Positions 52,655-63,429 of a stretch of 64,000 nt of DNA are shown piece after piece. The notes under the pieces were generated by a model. The model worked only from the letters and a program-made list of their open reading frames with translations. It did no database searches and was not told the DNA's origin. Within the stretch, counting starts at the first letter, position 1. Each line of letters opens with the position of its first letter. Origin of the DNA: Anomaloglossus baeobatrachus. Taxonomy: Eukaryota > Chordata > Amphibia > Anura > Aromobatidae. The position numbers and the translations under genes are program-made. The stretch spans positions 512,381,280 to 512,445,279 of the forward strand of contig NC_134354.1 in the NCBI RefSeq assembly GCF_048569485.1. Direction: 5' to 3'.

Positions 52655-53021
52655 GGCTGTGTGCGCACAGTGTGTTTTTCGTCTTAACACTGCATGACTT
52701 TGCTTCTCCAGCAGTCTATGAGATTTCATTTTTGCTGTCCTCACAGTGCAGTTTTGTTTTAGGTGCGTTTTTTGTGGTGACCACAAAGATGCAACATGTT
52801 AATTCTTTCTGCGTTTTTGCCAGCATTTTTCACCCATACAATGCATTGAAAAAAAAGCAGCAACAAAAATGCGGCAATAAATACGGTAAAATGTACAAAA
52901 ACTCATGCTTTTTTTTATGTGTTTTTTATTGCGGGTGTGTTTGTGCGTTTTTTAGCAGCCAAAACGCACAAAAACGCTGCATCTTTGTGGTCACAAAAAA
53001 AGGCAACATGTGCACATAGCC
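52655..53021. mobile_element. Harbinger-like MITE with exact TAA duplication
   Basis: TAA at 52652-52654 and 53022-53024 flanks GGCTGTGTGCGCACAGTG and AACATGTGCACATAGCC. Inverted inner text: CCACAAAGATGCAAC and GCTGCATCTTTGTGG. Skipping it restores the continuous host text CACATTAAGTTCACCTG. Confidence 0.88.
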
Positions 53022-53181
53022 TAAGTTCACCTGAAAAGCCTCTGGGCTTTTAGACCCATACTTCCTGTCATTATTATCAGAGGCAGGATTATAATTACAA
53101 GTAACTCCTCTGTAGACAGCTGATAACTCAGGATCCACCCATCACAACAGGCGATGTCACCTCTCTCTACTCCCCCAATTA

Positions 53182-53584
53182 GGGTCAGTACACACGGAGA
53201 GTAATACGGAGCGAGTGGAATGCGATTAAAAAACAAAAAAAAAAACAAAACGCATTTCACTCGTACCAATATTACTCTATGGGGCAGCTCCTGCGGGTGC
53301 AATGCGATCCTGTTTCACGCGCACCCATTCAAGTCTATGGGGGTGAGAGAAACATTGCATTGTACTCGCATTACAGGGGTGTAATGCGATTCTCTCATCA
53401 GCTAACAATGGAGGAGATGGGGAGACAAATCCCTCCCTCTCCTCCGCAGCATCGGCCCTCCCCTCCGCAGCTGTGGTCTGATCGCACGATCGGACCACAG
53501 TTGCATGACACTCTGCTCCCGCTGTTCTGCGAGTGTGAGCAGTGTCATACGAGGACTCGCAGTAATCCCAGTGTGGCCTCAGCC
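53182..53584. mobile_element. Harbinger-like MITE with exact TTA duplication
   Basis: TTA at 53179-53181 and 53585-53587 flanks GGGTCAGTACACACGGAG and CCCAGTGTGGCCTCAGCC. It shares ACAATGGAGGAGATGGGG and CCCTCCCTCTCCTCCGCAGC with 31870-32329. The overlapping frames of about 110 residues on both strands are not genes. Confidence 0.85.
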
Positions 53585-53587
53585 TTA

Positions 53588-54020
53588 GCTGTGCATGCTC
53601 ATTACACACTGCAATACAAATGATAGGGTCGGGATCTGACCATTGGAGCGAATGTAAATGTATTTCCTAAAAGTTGAAGTTTTAAAAAAAAGCCCCATTA
53701 GCCAGTGTGAAGATTGCATTTTTTTTTATTTATTTCATACCCACAGTGGTATCACTAATGTCTGTTTCCTGCCTGTAGTAAAATACCTACCAATCCATGT
53801 CTTCTGCTGTTGAGACTACCCCGATCACTCCAGTGTTTGCTGGGCAGACCGAAAGTCACTTAAGTGTATGAGCACCAGAATGAGGCACTCAGACTGGCAT
53901 CGAGATCTAGTGACCAATACCTCTGACTTCCAGTCAATCAGCAGCGCTAAGGTCACAAGATGGCGAAGCAAGACCGAAGCAGTGCCAGGAAGAACAAAAG
54001 AGGGTGGCTGGTAAGGATTT
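53588..54020. other. nothing recognised
   Basis: Noncoding sequence upstream of TFG exon 2. Confidence 0.4.
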
Positions 54021-54030
54021 CACTACAGGT

Positions 54031-54271
54031 AGGCCGGTTTCACACATCCGGCTTTTCGCCAGTTTGGCGGATGCGGCGCACTCCAGTACAGTGTATACAA
54101 TACACACAATACACTGTAAGCGCAACAAGCGGCGGTCACATGCTGTCATGTGACCAGAGCATGTGATCCGGAAGTTGCGACGCTGCCACTGTACTGTAAC
54201 TGTATCATACTGTACTGGCGTGCGCTGCATTTGTCAAACCACCGAACAGCCGGATATGTGAAACTAGCCGT
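54031..54271. mobile_element. short MITE, GGCCGGTTTCACACATCCGG ends
   Basis: GGCCGGTTTCACACATCCGG and GCCGGATATGTGAAACTAGCC, each adjoined by GTA (possible duplication). Inner arms: CAGTACAGTGTATACAATAC and TACTGTACTGGCG. Confidence 0.75.
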
Positions 54272-54479
54272 AGGGAACAGACATTAGTAATGTTTCAGAT
54301 CTCCAAGCAGATTTAAAATATTAGACAAAGATAAAGTAAAACACACAATGCAGTTTATAAAATGAAGCTCTATTATTAAGGGAAACAGAAATCCAAACCC
54401 GCAGGGCCCTATGTGAAAAAGTGATTGCCCCTTAAACCTTATAAACTACAGCAACAACTGCAATCAAGCATGTGCGATA

Positions 54480-55620
54480 ACTGGCATTGATTCTTTTAAA
54501 ACGCTCAAGGAATTTTGGCCCACTCATCTTCGCAGAATTATTGTAATTCAGCCACATTGGAGGGTTTCCGAGCATGAACTGCCTTTTTAGGTCATGCCAC
54601 AGCATCTCTAGCAGATTAAGGTCAGGACTTTAACTAGCCCACTTTAAAGGTCTTAATTTTATATTTCTTAAGCCAGAGGTGGACTTGCTGGAGTGTTTCG
54701 GATCATTGTTCTACTCCCTAACCCAAGTGCGCTGCAGCTTGAGGTCATGAACAGATGGCCGGAAATTCTCCTTCTGGGTTTGTTAGTAGACAGCAGAATT
54801 CATCGTTCAAGTTACCACAGCAAGTCTTCCAGGTCCCGAAGGAGCAAAATAGCCATTGAACATCACACCACCACCATCATATTTTACTGGTGGTATGATG
54901 TTCTTTTTCTGAAATGTTACTACTAAGGCTGGTTTCACATCAGCGGTATTCTGCCGCACTGCCGGATCCGGCACAAATGCAGAACAGTTCAATACAGTTC
55001 ACAAGCATTGCGGCAAGCTCTGGTCACATGACCGCATGTGACCGGAGCTTGCCACGATGGCTGTGAACTGTATTGAACTGTTCTGCATTTGTGTTGGATC
55101 CGGCAGTGCGGCAGAATATCGATGTGAAACCAGCTTTAACCAGATGTAAATGGGACATACACCTTCCAAAAAGTTCAACTTTTTGTCTTGTCAGTCCACA
55201 GAGTATTCTTCCAAAAGTCTTGGGGATCAGCAAGATGTTTTCTGGCAAAACTGAGACGAGACTTTATTTTCTTTTTCCTCAGCAGTGGTTTTCGTCTTTG
55301 AACTCTTCCATGCAGGCCATTATTGCCCAGTCTCTTGCTTATGGTGGAGTCATGAACATTGACCTTAACTGAGGCCTGCAGTTCTTTGGATGCTGTTGTG
55401 GGGACTTTTGTGACCTCCTTGATGAGTCGTTGTTGTGCTCTTGGGGTAATTTTTGACGGCCGGCCACTCCTAGCAAGGTTCACCACTGTTTTATGTTTTC
55501 GCCATTTGTGGATAATGTCTCTCATTGTGGTTCGCTGGAGTCCCAAAGCTTTAGAAATGGCTTCAGAACCTTTTCCAGATTGATAGATCTAAATTACTTT
55601 CTCCTTTGTTCCTGAATTTT
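54480..55620 (-). pseudogene. Tc1-like transposase, decayed
   Basis: The minus strand 55546-55175 encodes a good N-terminal half: GLQRTTMRDIIHKWRKHKTV, NLARSGRPSKITPRAQQRLI, STISKRLGNNGLHGRV and FARKHLADPQDFWKNTLWTD (first catalytic D). Beyond the MITE the remainder (WWCDVQW-like WGCF region, then KYKIKTFKVG) is full of stops and shifts. Confidence 0.82.
54923..55135. mobile_element. palindromic MITE, GGCTGGTTTCACATC ends
   Basis: After TAA comes GGCTGGTTTCACATCAGCGG, TCTGCCGCACTGCCGGATCC and GAACAGTTCAATACAGTTCA; the right half mirrors it and ends GATGTGAAACCAGCTT before TAA. It is a copy of 29984-30209. Confidence 0.82.
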
Positions 55621-56090
55621 TTGGATTGCAGCATGATGTCTAGCTTTTGTGGATCTTTTGGTCTACTTCACTTTGTCACGCAGGTCCTATTTAAGTGATT
55701 TCTTGAGAGAGCATGTGTGGCAGTAGTCAGGCCGGGGTGTGGCTAGGAAAATTGAACTCAGCTTCTCCAAAATGTGATCAACCACAGCTCTTTTATGATT
55801 TAAGGAAAAGCAATCACTTTCTCACACAGGGCCTGTAGGTTTGGATTTCTTTTTCACTTCATACTAAAGACCTTCACTTATAAACTGCATTTTGTGTTTA
55901 CTTGCATTATCTTTGTCTAATCTGAAACATTTAAGTGTGACAAACCTGTAAAAGAATAAGAAATCAGGAAGGGGGCAAACACTTTTTCTCACCATTGTAT
56001 ATAATGTGTCCAGTGTTAAAGGACCATCAACATTTACTAGCCTGTTTACACAAGCAGAAGGCACTTCAGATGTGCACTGAACAACCTATA

Positions 56091-56815
56091 GGGCCATGTG
56101 CGCACTTTGTGTCGAGTTACTTGTAGTTCTAAACGCATCCTCTGTCAGAAATGGTCTTTGTCAAATTTGGTTTTGACCACAAAAACGCTATAAATACGCT
56201 AGCGTTTTTAACCGCGATTTACATGCTTTTTCATTGCTTAAAGTCAGATGCGCTTTGAACACAAATACACTGCTAAATAAAGTTTAAACATTCAAACACT
56301 ATAAAAAAAAAGGTAAAAAAAATGATTATGATTAAAATCATACACAAAATAGCTTATTTTATTAAAATGATAAGTGTGTGCTAATATTTATGTATAAAAT
56401 AACGTTAATTTATTGATTTTCATTAATTTGTCGGACTGTGTGTGTGTGTAAAGGGATATATCATGCCATTAATATAATGTAAAAACGCATGCTTTTTTTT
56501 TTCCAAAAAGCATGCTTTCTGCATCAAAAAAGCATGTTAAACGCTAGGATTTTGATTTAGGATGCATTTATAAACTTCTCATTGACTCTAATGTTAGTAA
56601 AAAAAAATCCAAAGTGGCAAAAGCAATTGACATGCTGCTTCTTTGAACGCTGAGTTTTTGCCAAATTTTCAGCAACTGAAACGCAGCATTTTTTAACAGC
56701 ATTGTGCGCACAAGAAACCCCAATTTCCCATAGACTTGTCTTGAAATCAAAACGCATACATTTTGGCATTAAAACGCTGCAGTTCAAAATGCTGCGGAAA
56801 CGCAGGTAAAAACGT
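56091..56815. mobile_element. MITE with GTGCGCAC left end, right end missing
   Basis: GGGCCATGTGCGCACTTTGT starts after TATA. 56590-56815 resembles the arm of 22645-23060 (GGCAAAAGCAATTGACATGC, GCTTCTTTGAACGCTGAG, ATTTTGGCATTAAAACGC). No closing end was found. Confidence 0.55.
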
Positions 56816-56948
56816 AAAAAAAAGGCGGCCATCGTCTTTGGCAGTACAGGCTCTATTTTCACAGAAGAATGTGCTGCCAAGAACGATGACCTTCTGTGCA
56901 GCTCAAAAGACCATTTCTCCTGACGAGAAGGCGATTTCCCCGCTCTAA

Positions 56949-57560
56949 GGCCCCCTTCACACGTCAGTGAAAAACACTGACATTCTTGACTGACGTGTAA
57001 AACACACACGTCCCTCCGTGTTTCGTGATTCACGGCACACGTGGGTTGTCCATGTGCAATACGTGATTACAAATGGACATTACTCACCTGCATTCGCTAC
57101 TACTGTCCATGGTGCTGAACTCCTCGGCTCTGCAGCGTCCACCCACCGCTCTCTGCAGCTACTTCCGGGTCAGCGGTTCCTGCTTTCATGAATATTCATG
57201 AGCCGGCCAGGAGGCTGCAGAGAGCGGAGGCTGCACAGCGAATCGCTGGAAAGAATAGTTGAAAATGTTTATTATTTAATATGTCAATGTTTTTCTAGTA
57301 CGTGTTTCACTGATCACACACGGATCACACCATAGTGTGGTCCATGGGTCATCAGTGATGCCAGAAACAAAACGGACTTGTCTCCGTGCAGAAGCACGGA
57401 CACGCGTGTACGCTGCACGGAGACACGTTCAGTGAAATATCACTGATGTGTGAGCAGACCCATTGATTATAATGTGTCTGCGTATGTCAGTGATTCTGGT
57501 ACGTACAAAAAAAAAAAAAATGCACATACGTACCAGAATCACTGACGTGTGAAGGGGGCC
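56949..57560. mobile_element. Harbinger-like MITE with exact TAA duplication
   Basis: TAA at 56946-56948 and 57561-57563. Ends GGCCCCCTTCACACGTCAGT and ACTGACGTGTGAAGGGGGCC are perfect complements over at least 20 bases. Inside are ACGTGTGTGA-type words, a GGAGGCTGCAGAGAGCGG block and an A14 run. Confidence 0.88.
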
Positions 57561-57563
57561 TAA

Positions 57564-57868
57564 GAGTGATTGGCAGCCTAAACAGATTGAAAGATTATAA
57601 TGAATCAAGTGTTCCTAGTTACAATTAACGATAATCTTGCAATATCCTTAATATCCTTAGCCCGATATATAGTAAAACTACCTTGCGCTACAAAGTAACG
57701 GGAGGAGGGAGGAATGAGTAAGTTTGTCGTGGCTAAACACTAGTTGAAGGGGTATGAACTACGAGGAATTCTACATTATCTTCAGCCCATCACTTTTCAA
57801 CTCAGAGCATAACCTCTTTTTTCACCTGTGAGCATTAGAGTCCAACCAGTTTTACTAGTTTAATATCC
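57564..57868. other. nothing recognised
   Basis: AT-rich noncoding spacer. Confidence 0.4.
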
Positions 57869-57872
57869 TTAA

Positions 57873-58225
57873 CCCCTTTACAACCAGGCGATATTGCGTT
57901 ATTGTAGCGCTTTCATTTTTCTTCCCCTTCTTGCAAGAGCTAACTTTTATTTTTCAGCACTGCCATGTATAGCAAAAAAAAAAATCACAATCTCCTATGA
58001 ACACTGGCTTTCACAAGAGTATCGTACTGAAAACACAAGAGTCTTCAGCAGACCGCTGCCTGTCATGGCAACCCATCGGGGCCCCGTGATCATGTCATGA
58101 GTGAGCTGATGGGCATGTGGAATGACGCTCCTCCTGCTGGTGTGTGTTATATGCCGCTGGAAGAGATGGACAGCAGCATTTAACAGGTTAATGGACGTAC
58201 AGGTTAATAAAAGGTCGTGAAGGGG
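57873..58225. mobile_element. short piggyBac-like MITE, TTAA duplication
   Basis: TTAA at 57869-57872 and 58226-58229 flanks CCCCTTTACAACCAGG and GGTCGTGAAGGGG. It is a short relative of 18062-19238. Confidence 0.75.
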
Positions 58226-58280
58226 TTAAAGAGGTCCTTTCACTAGTTTAAGCATAAGAGAATAATAAATGCAGACATAC

Positions 58281-59553
58281 CAGTGACCTCATTAGCGATC
58301 TCGCTGTGTGTGACACTAAGCAGCGACCTGGCCCCTGCTGTGAGATCGCTGCTCGTTACACACTGTTCTGGTTCATTTTTTGCTCGTTGGTCTCCCGCTG
58401 TGCAACACGCATCGGTATGTTTGACTGCGGGAGACCAACGAGCACCGACTCTGAGGGGTGCTTCACACACAGCGAGCTCACTGCCGAGATCGCTGCTGAG
58501 TCACGCTTTTTGTGACGCAGCAGTGACCTCATTAGCGATCTCGCTGTGTGTGACACTGAGCAGCAATCTGGCCCCTGCTGCGAGATCGCTGCTCGTTACA
58601 CACAGCCCTGGTTCGTTTTCTTCAAAGGCGCTCTCCCGCTGTGACACACAGATCGCTGTGTGTGACAGCGAGAGAGCGACAAATGAAGCGAGCAGGGAGC
58701 AGGAGCCGGCGTCTGACAGCTGAGGTAAGCTTGTAACCAAGATAAACATCGGGTAACCAAGGTGGATACCCGATATTTACCTTAGTTACCAGCCTCTGCA
58801 GCTCTCACGCTGCCTGTGCTGCCGGCTCCGGCTCTCTGCACATGTAGCTGCTGTACACATCGGGTTAATTAACCCGATGTGTACAGCAGCTAGGAGAGCA
58901 AGGAGCCAGCGCTAAGCAGTGTGCGCGGCTCCGGCTCTCTGCACATGTAGCTGCATTACACATCGGGTTAATTAACCCGATGTGTACTGTAGCTACGGTA
59001 GGAGAGCAAGGAGCCAGCGCTCAGTGTGCGCGGCTCCCTGCTCCCTGCACACACAGCTGTGCGCTGGTAACTAATGTAAACATCGGGTAACCATACCCGA
59101 TGTTTACCTTAGTTACCAGTCTCCGCAGCTTCCAGACGGCGGCTCCGTGCAAGCGCAGCGTCACTTGCACGTCGCTGCTGGCTGGGGGCTGTTCACTGGT
59201 CGCTGGTGAGATCTGCCTGTTTGACAGCTCACCAGCGACCATGTAGCGATGCAGCAGCGATCCTGACCAGGTCAGATCGCTGGTCGGATCGCTGCTGCAT
59301 CGCTTAGTGTGAAGGTACCCTAAGCAGCGTACACTGTTAACCAGGGTAAATATCGGGTAACCAAGCAAAGCACTTTGCTTATTAACCCGATATTTACCCT
59401 GCTTACCAAGCGCAGCATCGTTAAAAGAGTCGCTGGTGGGATCTGCTAGATTGACAGTTCACCAGCGACCATGTAGCGACGCACCAACAATCCCTGCCAG
59501 GTCGGATCGCTGGTGAGATTGTTGGTGCGTCGCTACGTGTGACCGCAGCCTAA
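58281..59553. mobile_element. Harbinger-like MITE apparently inserted in a relative
   Basis: 58454-59323 runs from GGGGTGCTTCACACACAGCG to GCTTAGTGTGAAGGTACCC. Outside it, 58281-58445 (GCGATCTCGCTGTGTGTGAC, CCTGGCCCCTGCTGTGAG) and 59330-59553 (GGGTAAATATCGGGTAACC, CGCTACGTGTGACCGCAGCC before TAA) look like the two sides of a second copy. Frames of up to 146 residues in it are repeat sequence. Confidence 0.6.
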
Positions 59554-59875
59554 GGAATAAATGATAACAAGGAACAATAGATTGCACCCAAACAGCAAAA
59601 CTGATAACTAGAATTTAGTTAGTAGTAGTGGTCTATCATTAACTGGTCAAATCTGAATACATAAGAGCAATCTGGAGTTTGGATCCTTTGTGTAGGACAG
59701 GAGGGCACCGACAATCTCGTCTCTAGACATAGGAGATAGCAGGAGACACATTCGGGGGAGGGGGGGCAGGTTCAAAGCTTTCTGCTTAGCTGGCCTCTAA
59801 AGAGGATTTCACACAGCGTGATAACGATAATACAATACGATCGATGGTTTTATCATGACAATCAGTCTGTGTTAA
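59554..59875. other. nothing recognised
   Basis: Noncoding spacer before the nested palindrome. Confidence 0.4.
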
Positions 59876-59982
59876 CAGACCCCAAGACAAACACAATTTG
59901 CCCAAAGGGCAACTAGAGGTACCCTAAACTAAAGATTAATAAAACTTAAAAGGGAACCAAACATCAGGATTTTGGTATATAA

Positions 59983-60827
59983 AGGCCACGTCTCACTAAG
60001 CAACATCGCTAGCAACATCGCTGCTGAGGCACGACTTCTGTGACGTAACAGCGATGTTGCTGTGTGTGACATCCAGCAACAACCTGGCCCCTGCTGTCAA
60101 CCTGGCCCCTGCTGTGAGGTCGTTGGTTGTTGCTGAATGTCCTGGACCTTTTTTTAGTTGTTGCTCTCCCGCTGTGAAGCACACATCGCTGTGTGTGACA
60201 GCGAGACAGCAATAACTAAATGTGCAAGCAGCAGGAGCCGGCTTCTGCGGACGCTGGTAACCAATGTAAATATCGGGTAACCAAGGAGCCCTTTCCTTGG
60301 TTACCCGATATTTACTTTCGTTACCAGCATCCGCCGCTCTCACGCTGTGAAGCGCACATCGCTGTGTGTGACAGCGACAGAGCAACAACTGAATGTGCAG
60401 TGAGCAGGGAGCCGGCTTCTGCGGACGCTGGTAACCATCGGGTAATCAAGAAGCCCTTTCCTTGGTTACCCGATATTTACCTTAGTTACCAGCGTCCGCC
60501 GCTCTCACACTGTCAGTGCCGGCTCCCTGCATGCGTAGCCGGAGTACACATTGAGTAATTAACCCGATGTGTACTCTGGCTAGCAGTGCAGGGAGCCAGC
60601 GCTAAGCGGTGTGCGCTGGTAACCAAGGTAAATATCGGGTTGGTTACCCGATATTTACCTTAGTTACCAAGCGCAGCATCGCTTCCACACGTCGCTGCTG
60701 GCTGGTCACTGGTGAGATCTGCCTGTGTGACAGCTCACCAGCAACCCGTGTAGCGACGCTCCAGCGATCCTGACCAGGTCAGGTTGCTGGTGGGATCGCT
60801 GGTGCGTCGCTTAGTGTGACGGTACCT
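59983..60827. mobile_element. Harbinger-like MITE with exact TAA duplication and core cassettes
   Basis: TAA at 59980-59982 and 60828-60830 flanks AGGCCACGTCTCACTAAGC and CGCTTAGTGTGACGGTACCT. The core (60240-60680) repeats CATCGGGTAACCAAGG / GGTTACCCGATATTTACC several times and contains GGGAGCCAGCGCTAAGCGGT. It is a copy of 13464-14338. Confidence 0.88.
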
Positions 60828-60919
60828 TAAGGTGCAGCCAGTGCAGTGCTGGCACCATCAGGCACAGGCTGTACATACCATCAGGGGGCAGCTCGGATGT
60901 GTAGGCTGTGAAATCCAAG

Positions 60920-62870
60920 TTTATAAAGTTTGAAAATTCGTTCACAGACTAAAAACTCCTTAATTTAAAAATTATCAATTTTATTAACAGAAGCAATTAA
61001 AAACACTTCCACATTATATAGAAAATATTCATTGGTGCCATACAAAAATTTCAAACATATATCCCCCTTATTTTTATAGTCCTATGTGTTACCCCAATTT
61101 AGGAGCAAGAGCAAATGTCAGTAAGGCGCAATATAAAAATATATCCCTAAACAGTCCAATAGTCAAGGGTCCTACAGTCAAGATCCCTAAAGGCAGCACT
61201 TTTTACCCTAAATTAGTCGGTTCTGCACTGAGATATAATTCCATATATACTGCCACTTCCTATATTAGTGAGGAGGCTGTCAACCTTCTACCCCTAATCG
61301 ACCCGACGCGTTTCCCCTTCTAATAGAAGGTTCTTCCTGGGTCATCAAAAAGTAGTATAGAAAAATACAATTAATTTATACATTATCCTCCAATCATACA
61401 GTGAATACAGACAGTTTTTGTAATCTCCCCAAACAGAGTACATCAAACAAATGATCTTCAGATTGTACATATGACTATTATAGTCTCCTCTGGTGCTGTC
61501 GTATCTTTAGGGTATGTGCGCACGTTGCGTACTAGCCCAGCACCGTAAAAGGTGCGCTTCAGAGCGCAGCTGAAAAGCTCCGTTCTGAAGCGCATGGTGC
61601 CGGCGAGAACGTGCGCTCTGCCTGCAGCTCCTGCCATAGACAGAGCAGGAGCTGCCAGCAAAGCGCACGGAAGAAGTGACATGTCACTTTTTGCGCAGCG
61701 CTTCGGCAGTAGCCGAAGCGCTGCGCTCTAAGACGCCATGTGCGCATGGCCCCTGCACAATCTCCATAGACTGTGCAGGGGACGCAGGACGCATGCAGTT
61801 ACGCTGCGCTGCAAAGCGCAGCGTAACTGCATGAATTTACGCAACGTGCGCACATAGCCTTAGACTCCAAAAATTGCCAGGTAACACAGAGAACGCTGTC
61901 TCCACGTGGATTTTGCAGAGGCTGGGAACGCTCTGAACAGTGCAGGGAGCCCCAACTACATGCTGGTATATAGTTTTAAATTTATTTGGACCAGGACATG
62001 CCAATTGCAACCTGAGGGGACTCTAGTCCATTCATCTACACGGACACAGAAAAGGAAAAAGCTTGCTGAAGGGGAATTATGAATGGGCATGTTTTTAATA
62101 GGTGACACCATCATTCACCTAGAATATACAGCCTTGTCCCGAATGAGATGACAAAAATCTGAAAAATATTTCTATAACAGGAATTCTTTGTTCGGTAATA
62201 TCCACGCTAATATTTTGTGGAACTCTGTGTTACCTGGCAATTTTTGGAGTCTAAAGATACGACAGCACCAGAGGAGACTATAATAGTCATATGTACAATC
62301 TGAAGATCATTTGTTTGATGTACTCTGTTTGGGGAGATTACAAAAACTATGTCTGTATTCACTGTATGATTGGAGGATAATGTATAAATTATTTGTATTT
62401 TTCTATACTACTTTTTGATGACCCCTGAAGAACCTTCTATTAGAAGGGGAAACGCGTCGGGTCGATTATGGGTAGAAGGTTGACAGCCTCCTCACTAATA
62501 TAGGAAGTGGCAGTATATACAGAATTATATCTCAGTGCAGAACCAACTAATTTAGGGTAAAAAGTGCTGCCTTTAGGGATCTTGACTGTAGGACCCTTGA
62601 CTATTGGACTGTTTAGGGATATATTTTTATATTGCGCCTTACTGACATTTGTTCTTGCTCCTAAATTGGGGTAACACATAGGACTATAAAAATAAGGGGG
62701 ATATATGTTTGAAATTTTTGTATGGCACCAATGAATATTTTCTATATAATGTGGAAGTGTTTTTAATTGCTTCTGTTAATAAAATTGATAATTTTTAAAT
62801 TAAGGAGTTTTTAGTCTGTGAACCAGTTTTGAGCTCTCCTTGTATTACTTTTTTCGTGAGAAAGTTTGAA
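60920..62870. repeat. large foldback element with about 600-bp arms
   Basis: The left arm (60930-61509, continued 61863-61890) and right arm (62215-62830) are inverted copies that look about 98 percent alike by eye. The loop is about 61890-62215. CGACCCGACGCGTTTCCCC lies in each arm. Two mirrored 79-residue frames arise because the arms are copies, so they are not evidence of a gene. Outer end sequences and superfamily are unresolved. Confidence 0.85.
61510..61859. mobile_element. Harbinger-like MITE, exact TTA duplication, empty site in window
   Basis: TTA at 61507-61509 and 61860-61862 flanks GGGTATGTGCGCACGTTGCG and CGCAACGTGCGCACATAGCC. Inner foldbacks include GCGCTTCGGC/GCCGAAGCGC and GTTACGCTGCGCTGC/GCAAAGCGCAGCGTAAC. 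The opposite arm of the host palindrome has the uninterrupted site (TAA at 62252-62254). Confidence 0.93.
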
Positions 62871-62969
62871 AATTCATCATCTTTTTGATTGACGTGTGCA
62901 CCTCGCTGCTAATGTCCGGGCGGGTTATGCACCTTATATAGGAAAATCCTTATGTTTGGTTCCCGTTAA

Positions 62970-63305
62970 CTTTTAATCCTAACAAATTAACACAGATCAA
63001 TCTAAAGTCAGTAGCATATAGACCAATCAAACATATACTAAATCACGTACCCGGTCACGGACCGGACACTAGTGAGACTATAGCCTTAGCCCCCTGAAGC
63101 CAGACATGGTGAAACATGTTGGGGAGGCGATTAGTTAGCTTTTATTAGGCAGGGTAGGGCAATATCACTCTGACAATTATTGTAGGACAGTTGTTCACTT
63201 ACTCAGTGTCTGGTCCGCGGCCGGATACGTGATTTAGTATATGTTTGATTGCTCTACCTGCTACTGATTTTAGATTGATCTGTGTTAATTTGTTAGAATT
63301 AAAAG
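62970..63305. repeat. foldback repeat inserted in the outer palindrome arm
   Basis: CTAACAAATTAACACAGATC, AATCAAACATATACTAAATC and CCGGTCACGGACCGGACACT on the left are answered by AGTGTCTGGTCCGCGGCCGG, GATTTAGTATATGTTTGATT and GATCTGTGTTAATTTGTTAG on the right. The loop holds GAAACATGTTGGGGAGGCG. Confidence 0.8.
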
Positions 63306-63429
63306 TTTTATTAATCTTTAGTTTAGGGTCCTGTAGTTGCCCTTTGGGCAAATTGTTTTTGCATTTATGACCCTACGCAGATTATGGGTATGCTTGAGGT
63401 TTAGTTGTTTAACAGACCCCAAGATACAC

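Larger units (their letters stand above)
51590..53060 (-). mobile_element. Tc1-like element, decayed, with a MITE insertion
   Basis: It contains a minus-strand transposase remnant (51690-52460) and Tc1-type flanking text (CATTGAACAGCGGTACATG, AAGAAGGTCACATTAAG). Exact ends were not resolved. The Harbinger-like element at 52655-53021 sits in its outer region. Confidence 0.65.
54290..55999 (-). mobile_element. Tc1-like element, left tip lost, with a MITE insertion
   Basis: 54290-54445 (AATGTTTCAGATCTCCAAGC, TTAGACAAAGATAAAGTAAA, GTGAAAAAGTGATTGCCCC) is the inverted counterpart of 55800-55950. The right tip (GGGGGCAAACACTTTTTCTC) has no left partner. A palindromic MITE at 54923-55135 interrupts it. 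Confidence 0.82.
59878..63360. repeat. multi-layer palindrome
   Basis: The outer arms are 59888-59975 (TTTGCCCAAAGGGCAACTAG, AAACTAAAGATTAATAAAAC, AAGGGAACCAAACATCAGGA) and, inverted, 62936-62970 plus 63300-63355 (ATCCTTATGTTTGGTTCCC; TTTTATTAATCTTTAGTTTA; TTGCCCTTTGGGCAAA). Between and inside these arms lie three younger units: 59983-60827, 60920-62870 (itself containing 61510-61859) and 62970-63300. Confidence 0.75.

Noticed and set aside
57120-57240. GC-rich stretch as a TFG first exon or CpG-island promoter
   Set aside because: It is the interior of a TAA-flanked MITE (56949-57560) with matching inverted ends.
61084-62679. Two mirrored 79-residue frames (MCYPNLGARANVSK type) as a conserved small protein
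   Set aside because: They lie in the two arms of one foldback, so their similarity is copying, not selection. No family resemblance, and three residue changes in 79 fit neutral arm divergence.
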